A stretch of 64,000 nucleotides of DNA. It comes from Alphaproteobacteria bacterium (lineage in GTDB: Bacteria > Pseudomonadota > Alphaproteobacteria > Caulobacterales > Aquidulcibacteraceae). Of the stretch, positions 58,839 through 64,000 are shown in pieces (the stretch's first letter is position 1; every line of letters begins with the position of its first letter). The translations under genes were made by a program, and so were the position numbers. Below the pieces are notes generated by a model. It was not told the origin of the DNA. It worked only from the letters and a program-made list of their open reading frames with translations, and searched no databases. The stretch spans positions 62,001 to 126,000 of the forward strand of contig JAGWZE010000005.1 of assembly GCA_018969015.1 (NCBI GenBank), given 5' to 3'.

Positions 58839-58851
58839 CTGGTTTAACCAG
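58839..58851. promoter_or_regulatory. palindrome upstream of the PhoD-like gene
   Basis: CTGGTT-T-AACCAG, a 6-bp inverted repeat around one base, lies 19 bases before the ATG. It could be an operator; the regulator is unknown. Confidence 0.3.
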
Positions 58852-58870
58852 AGCCGAAACGGAGGGCGGC

Positions 58871-60019
58871 ATGCGTGGTGTGGCGGCGATCATGATGGCG
58901 GCGGCGCTGGCGGGGTGCGCTGCGGGAGGCGGTCCCGCGTCCCCGGCGCCGGGGACGGCTTCGCAAGCCCCGTTGTCGATCTTGCAGGACTTCCCCCAGG
59001 CCCCGCAGACGCCCGCGCTGCCGAAAGGGCCGATCACGAAGATCGTCATCGGCTCGTGCCTGAACGAGGAATGGAACCGCAACCAGACCGCGCTCGAGCG
59101 GATGACCGCCGAGAAAGCCGATCTCGCCATCCTCATGGGCGACAACGTCTACGGCTCTGCGACGGAGGACGATCCGGAGCTCTCGGACCTGCGCGCCTCC
59201 TATTGGCAGCAGGCCCGCCGCAAGGAGTTTGCGGGCCTCGTGTCGTCGACGCCGACGCTCGCCATCTGGGATGACCATGATTTCGGCAAGAACGATGGCG
59301 GCGGCGCCGATTATCCGGGGCGCGAAGTTGCGCAGAAAATGTTCGACGCCTTTTGGCGCGTCGCGCCGGACGATCCCCGCGCCCACCCCAATGGCGTTTA
59401 CGGCGCCTGGACGATCGGGCCGAAGGGACAACGCGTGCAGATCCTGCTGCTCGACACGCGCTATTGGCGCTCGCCCTTGAAGCCGACGGACCAGCGCAAC
59501 GCCAAAGGCAAGGAACGCTACCTGGAAGACTCGACGCCCGGAAAAACCATCCTCGGCGAAGGCCAATGGCGCTGGCTCGAAGCCCAGTTGAAACAGCCGG
59601 CCGATCTGCGCCTGGTGGTGTCCTCGATCCAGCTCGTCGCGCTTGGCCATGGCTACGAGAAGTGGGGCAACTTCCCGCCGGAGCGCGCGCGCTTCTTCGA
59701 TCTCGTGCGCACGACCGGCGCGAAAGGCGTCGTCGTGCTGTCGGGCGATCGCCACTACAGCGCGATCAACGCCGAGCCTGCCGCCGCGCCGTACCCGATC
59801 TATGATTTCACCTCGAGCGCCATCAACATGCCCTGGGGCGCGGGCGAGGGCGAAACCCTGCCGACGATGGTCACGCCAGGCTACACCCAGGAAAACTACG
59901 GCGTCGTCTCGATCGATTGGGCCGGGCGCACCGTCACGCTCGAAGCGCGCGACAAGGCGGGCGCGCGCGTGTTCGCTCGCGTCGTGCCGTTCGCCGAAAT
60001 CGGCCTCGGCGGCGCCTGA
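58871..60019 (+). CDS. PhoD-like metallophosphatase lipoprotein
   Basis: A 382-residue protein. The signal peptide ends in AALAGC with lipidated Cys16, then a Pro/Ala linker. The PhoD-type metallophosphoesterase core shows KIVIGSCLNEEWN, LMGDNVYG, IWDDHDFGKNDGGG, LLLDTRYWR and VLSGDRHYSAI. Relatives are alkaline phosphatase/phosphodiesterases that act outside the inner membrane. No Tat motif, unlike classical PhoD; lipoprotein export by Sec is predicted. Confidence 0.9.
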   Translation: MRGVAAIMMAAALAGCAAGGGPASPAPGTASQAPLSILQDFPQAPQTPALPKGPITKIVIGSCLNEEWNRNQTALERMTAEKADLAILMGDNVYGSATEDDPELSDLRASYWQQARRKEFAGLVSSTPTLAIWDDHDFGKNDGGGADYPGREVAQKMFDAFWRVAPDDPRAHPNGVYGAWTIGPKGQRVQILLLDTRYWRSPLKPTDQRNAKGKERYLEDSTPGKTILGEGQWRWLEAQLKQPADLRLVVSSIQLVALGHGYEKWGNFPPERARFFDLVRTTGAKGVVVLSGDRHYSAINAEPAAAPYPIYDFTSSAINMPWGAGEGETLPTMVTPGYTQENYGVVSIDWAGRTVTLEARDKAGARVFARVVPFAEIGLGGA

Positions 60020-60025
60020 CGTGAA

Positions 60026-60054
60026 TCGACGCGCGGTCTGACGCCCGCTACGAC
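60026..60054 (+). promoter_or_regulatory. possible MFS-gene promoter
   Basis: TCGACGC, 14 bases, then GCTACGAC (60047-60054) matches the Caulobacter consensus TTGACGS-N10-14-GCTANAWC with one mismatch in each box. The -10 element ends seven bases before the ATG, so the transcript would be almost leaderless. Confidence 0.5.
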
Positions 60055-60061
60055 ACCCGCC

Positions 60062-61294
60062 ATGTCCGGGCTGGGAAACGTCGCCGCTCTGATCGCCGCA
60101 TTGGCGACGTCGCAACTCGCGCAGGGGCTGCTCAGCGTCTTCTTTCCGCTGGCGATGAGCGCGGATGGGCTTTCGGCCGCCGCCGTGGGCCTCGTCGGCG
60201 CGGCCTATTCCGCAGGATTCATGGCCGGCGCCTGGGTGGGGCCAACTCTGCTCGCGCGCTCGGGCCATATCCGCGTGTTCGCCGCCTGCGGTGCGATCGC
60301 GGCCGCCGCTACGCTCTCCGTGCATTTCGCGGGCGGGCTGCCAGGCTGGATGATCGCGCGCGCCGCCATGGGCGCCGCCGTCGCGCTGCTGTTCGCCGCC
60401 GGCGAAAGCTGGATGAACGCCTCCATCAGCCGCGCCGAGCGCGGCCGCGTGATCGGCGTCTACATGGTCAGCACCAAGGCGGCGTTGGGGCTCGGGCCGT
60501 TCCTCACCTACGGCTACACGGCCGATGCGCCGGAGCCGCTGATGGTCGCCGCCGCGATCATCGCGCTCTCCATCGTGCCGATCTGCTTCACCACCACGAA
60601 GCAGCCCGAACCGCCGAAAGCCCAGCCGCTCGCGCTGCGGGAGCAGTTCGCCACCGCGCCCGCGGCGGTGACGGCCTGTTTCGGCGCCGGGGTGCTCAAC
60701 GCCGCCGTGCTCACGCTCGCGCCGCTCTACGCCAAGGACCATTTCGGCGAGGCGTCCGCCACGATGTTCCAGGCGGCGGGCCAGCTCGGCTCGCTGCTGC
60801 TCCAGTACCCCGCGGGCCGACTTTCCGATCGCATCGACCGGCGCCTCGTCATCGGTGGCCTCACTGGGCTCGCCGCCGCCGCCGCGGTCGCGCTCGCGGT
60901 GATGGGGGCCGATCTCGGCTTTCCGCTGGCGGCGCTGCTGTTCGCCATCTGGGGCGCGGGCTCGCTGTCGTTCTACGGCATCGCCGTCGCCCACATGGCC
61001 GATCGCGCCGAGCCCGCGCAGATGGCGCGCGCCACGTCGGGCCTGTTGTTCGTCTGGGCCGTGGGCTCGGTCGTTGGGCCGCTTACCGCGGGCGCAGTCA
61101 CGAGCCTGTTCGGCCAGAACGCGCTGTTCGCCTACGCCGCCGTGATGGGCGGGGCGCTGTCGCTCTACATGATCGCGCGCAGCGGCGTGCGCGCGCCGAG
61201 CCGGAAGGTGACGCCCGAGGCCGTCGCGCCGAAACAGGCCACCAGCGTCGTCGCGGCCGAGATGGCCTATGGCGAAGACGACCCCAAAACCTGA
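60062..61294 (+). CDS. MFS transporter (YcaD-like)
   Basis: A 410-residue major facilitator with 12 hydrophobic helices and a central loop near residue 185. LLFAAGESWMNASISRAERGRVIGVYM between helices 4 and 5 (key GESWM...RG) and QLGSLLLQYPAGRLSDRIDRRLVI (the A-like motif of the second half) resemble the YcaD group, whose substrates are not known. Repeat B3 follows. No regulator gene is adjacent. Confidence 0.87.
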   Translation: MSGLGNVAALIAALATSQLAQGLLSVFFPLAMSADGLSAAAVGLVGAAYSAGFMAGAWVGPTLLARSGHIRVFAACGAIAAAATLSVHFAGGLPGWMIARAAMGAAVALLFAAGESWMNASISRAERGRVIGVYMVSTKAALGLGPFLTYGYTADAPEPLMVAAAIIALSIVPICFTTTKQPEPPKAQPLALREQFATAPAAVTACFGAGVLNAAVLTLAPLYAKDHFGEASATMFQAAGQLGSLLLQYPAGRLSDRIDRRLVIGGLTGLAAAAAVALAVMGADLGFPLAALLFAIWGAGSLSFYGIAVAHMADRAEPAQMARATSGLLFVWAVGSVVGPLTAGAVTSLFGQNALFAYAAVMGGALSLYMIARSGVRAPSRKVTPEAVAPKQATSVVAAEMAYGEDDPKT

Positions 61295-61303
61295 GCCGCG
61301 CCC

Positions 61304-61465
61304 CGTCATTCCGGAGCGGCCGAAGGCCGAACCCGGAACCCAGGGGCAAAATCACGAACGAGAAACCCGCCCTTGGCGGGCGGCGCTGGTGAGTGATCGG
61401 CAAGCGGTGGCCGGCCCAGTCCCCTGGGTTCCGGGTTCGCGCGTTCCGCGCGCGCCGGAATGACG
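61304..61465. repeat. family B interspersed inverted repeat, copy 3
   Basis: A 162-bp element filling half of the 315-base gap between the MFS gene and sucC. Ends are cgtcattccgg and ccggaatgacg; gaacccggaacccaggggc pairs with cccctgggttccgggttc. It starts ten bases after the MFS stop. The remainder of the gap holds only the sucC promoter candidate. Confidence 0.85.
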
Positions 61466-61542
61466 CCCGCTTTTGGGGATGCGGTCTCGCAGGCGCGCAA
61501 GGCGGCCGCCAGCGCATGACGGTGCGGCAGCCGCCCCCCGCC

Positions 61543-61572
61543 TTGCATCGCCGCCCCGCGGCCTCCTATAAG
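61543..61572 (+). promoter_or_regulatory. possible sucC promoter
   Basis: TTGCAT, 18 bases, TATAAG (61567-61572) is a good match to a vegetative promoter, 37 bases before the sucC ATG. Confidence 0.45.
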
Positions 61573-61609
61573 CCCCACCATACGCCGGTTGCGAACCCCT
61601 GAGGGCCCC

Positions 61610-62803
<1,194 letters not shown>

Positions 62804-62816
62804 GTAGCGAAATCGG

Positions 62817-62849
62817 GTGAGGGTCCAGCCCAAGGGCATGGACCCTCAC
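62817..62849 (+). terminator. hairpin after sucC
   Basis: An 11-bp perfect stem GTGAGGGTCCA / TGGACCCTCAC with an 11-base loop, beginning 13 bases after the sucC stop, without T-tract. It suggests sucC transcription may end here rather than continue to sucD. Confidence 0.55.
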
Positions 62850-62875
62850 GCACGACGACTGAGGTCTAAACCCTG

Positions 62876-63202
62876 ATGACCCGCCAGTTCGCGATCGCGC
62901 TTGCCTTCGCCGCGCTCTCCGCTGTCCCCGCCTCGGCGGAGAACATCACCTACGGCTGGTGCAAATCCACCGTCGACGGCCGCGCCTATTACTCCACGAT
63001 CTGGAGCCGCGCCGACGACGAAGCCGGCTTCTCGCCCGCGTACACCTTCAAAAAGGACATCGACGCGCGCACGAAAAAGTCCGCCGACGTGACCTGCGAA
63101 GAGGCGCCGAGCGAAAACAAGGCGAAAGCCGATCGCGACGCCGACATCGCCAAAACCAAAGCGGCCGGCGGCGCGGTGACGGTCACGACCGGATCGTATT
63201 GA
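62876..63202 (+). CDS. small exported hypothetical protein
   Basis: A 108-residue protein with a clear signal peptide (residues 1-21, cut at ASA-EN). The mature part has two cysteines (YGWCKST and VTCEEAP) that may form a disulfide, and a charged helical C-terminus (ENKAKADRDADIAKTKAAG). I do not recognise the family. It lies 72 bases after sucC and is convergent with the binding-fold protein. Confidence 0.65.
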   Translation: MTRQFAIALAFAALSAVPASAENITYGWCKSTVDGRAYYSTIWSRADDEAGFSPAYTFKKDIDARTKKSADVTCEEAPSENKAKADRDADIAKTKAAGGAVTVTTGSY

Positions 63203-63209
63203 AGCTTTG

Positions 63210-63244
63210 CCCGCAGAGGCGCGCCGTCCGCCTGCCTCTGCGGG
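63210..63244. terminator. hairpin between convergent genes
   Basis: CCCGCAGAGGC and GCCTCTGCGGG form an 11-bp stem with a 13-base loop, just after the stop of the small exported protein and just before the stop of the minus-strand gene; it could serve both. Confidence 0.55.
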
Positions 63245-63259
63245 GGAGAGCGGCCGCCC

Positions 63260-64000
63260 TCAGCTCCCCGGATCGAGCCGCTTCGGCGCCGGATCGACCA
63301 CGGCCGCCGTGCCGGACTTCACCTCCAGCACCGCCAGCCCGCGCTCGATCGAGCCGTCGCGCTTGAAGCGGAACACGCCGTCGGTGCCGAGGAAACCGTC
63401 CTGCCGCTCGATCGCCTGGCGATTGAGCGCGGTGCGGCCTTGATCCTTGCTCAGCGCGGCGGCGATCGCGACGGCGTCGTAGGCGAGGCTGGCCAGACGC
63501 GGCGGCGCGCGATTGTAGGCGGCGCGGTAGCGCTGGTCGAACTCGGCGCGCACGCCCGGCTCGGGCGCCGGATACCAGCCGCCGGCCAAGGTCGGCTCGC
63601 GCGAGGCGCCGTCCGCCCCGGCCCATTGCCCCGTGCCGAGCAGGCGCACGGTGCGCAGATCGACGCCGCCCTGCAACAGCGCCGGTCCCGCCGCACGCAG
63701 CGGCGCGCCGCCGTCTGCGATCAGCACGGCCTGGATGTTGGAGGCGACGACTGCCGCCGCAACGGTGCGCGCGGCCGTCGCTGCGGCGTTGGCCGAGACG
63801 GTGTCGTTCGGGCCGCGATTGTAGAATTGCGTCGTGACGACGACGCCCTGGCGCGCGGCGATCTCGGCGCGGAACGCCGCCTCGACGCGGCGGCCATATT
63901 CCGTGTTCGGCGCCAGGACCGCGAAGCTGCGCAGCCCCTTGGCCGACGCGAACGCCGCGATGCGCTGCACTTCGGTCTCGAGCGGAAAGCTCAGGAGATA
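63260..64000 (-). CDS. periplasmic-binding-fold protein (penicillin-binding protein activator-like), C-terminal part
   Basis: The frame is open to the window edge, so only the last 246 codons are seen. The sequence fits the type 1 periplasmic-binding fold of LpoA-like activators and LivJ-type receptors: AAFASAKGLRSFAVLAPNTEYGRR, then VVASNIQAVLIADGGAPLRA, LLGTGQWAG, GGWYPAPEPGVRAEFDQRYRAAY, and LASLAYDAVAIAAALSKDQG. An open codon run (YLLSFPLETEVQ) extends upstream of the first GTG, so that GTG is not the start. It may activate peptidoglycan synthases; this is a family-level guess. Confidence 0.8.
   Translation of the reverse strand, partial: YLLSFPLETEVQRIAAFASAKGLRSFAVLAPNTEYGRRVEAAFRAEIAARQGVVVTTQFYNRGPNDTVSANAAATAARTVAAAVVASNIQAVLIADGGAPLRAAGPALLQGGVDLRTVRLLGTGQWAGADGASREPTLAGGWYPAPEPGVRAEFDQRYRAAYNRAPPRLASLAYDAVAIAAALSKDQGRTALNRQAIERQDGFLGTDGVFRFKRDGSIERGLAVLEVKSGTAAVVDPAPKRLDPGS

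Overview
The window is a GC-rich stretch of bacterial chromosome packed almost wall to wall with genes. The content points to an alphaproteobacterium, most likely in or near the Caulobacterales/Hyphomonadaceae. Supporting signs are the ppsR-maf-aroE-coaE-dnaQ...secB-Tim44 block, two DUF1134/EipA envelope proteins, a HisKA_2-type kinase, a membrane LytTR regulator, and promoters fitting the Caulobacter housekeeping consensus (TTGACGS, 10-14 bases, GCTANAWC). I found no rRNA, tRNA, CRISPR array, transposase, integrase or phage gene. The lineage call is inference from gene content.

Layout. 1-7.9 kb: tail of ppsR, then maf, aroE, coaE, a TMEM175-type channel, dnaQ, a penicillin-acylase-family hydrolase, secB (minus), a Tim44-domain protein and an Smr-domain protein. 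7.8-11.4 kb (minus): hisB-hisH-hisA-VOC lipoprotein-hisF-hisE. 11.5-16 kb: an EAL protein with a decayed GGDEF, then hslV-SMR exporter-hslU. 16-24.6 kb: uppP-DUF488 (minus), then gltD-GST-GFA-gltB coupled by stop/start overlaps. 24.6-32.8 kb: CDF transporter, queG, mtgA, a TPR protein (minus), an SDR protein and an 80-residue orphan, an alpha/beta hydrolase (minus), and GT4 and GT9 glycosyltransferases. 32.8-40.9 kb: infC, a chemoreceptor, and rpmI-rplT-pheS-small membrane protein-pheT. 41-47.4 kb: a voltage-gated-type K+ channel, tandem EipA paralogues, a response regulator with a MASE4-type histidine kinase, and lepA. 47.8-64 kb: an unknown domain with a long Ala/Pro/Lys tail, a TPR membrane protein, msrA, an exported glutathione peroxidase, mdh, an acyltransferase, an M28 peptidase, a methyltransferase, a GNAT enzyme, a LytTR regulator, DUF2306, a PhoD-like lipoprotein, an MFS carrier, sucC, and a periplasmic-binding-fold protein cut by the window end.

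Two themes stand out. First, conserved operons are repeatedly interrupted by accessory genes joined through 4-base overlaps: an SMR exporter inside hslVU, GST plus GFA inside gltDB, a VOC lipoprotein inside his, and a small membrane protein inside pheST. The mdh and sucC genes, usually adjacent, lie about 9 kb apart, and infC is separated from rpmI-rplT by a chemoreceptor. Second, at least four families of intergenic inverted repeats (up to about 160 bp) sit just after stop codons, often between convergent genes. They are interspersed REP/MITE-like elements that may double as terminators.

Many long open frames lie antisense to real genes because of the base composition; these were rejected. 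The most novel items are the alanine/proline/lysine-tailed protein at 47867-48730, the repeat families, the apparent ATA start of infC, and the exporter embedded in hslVU.
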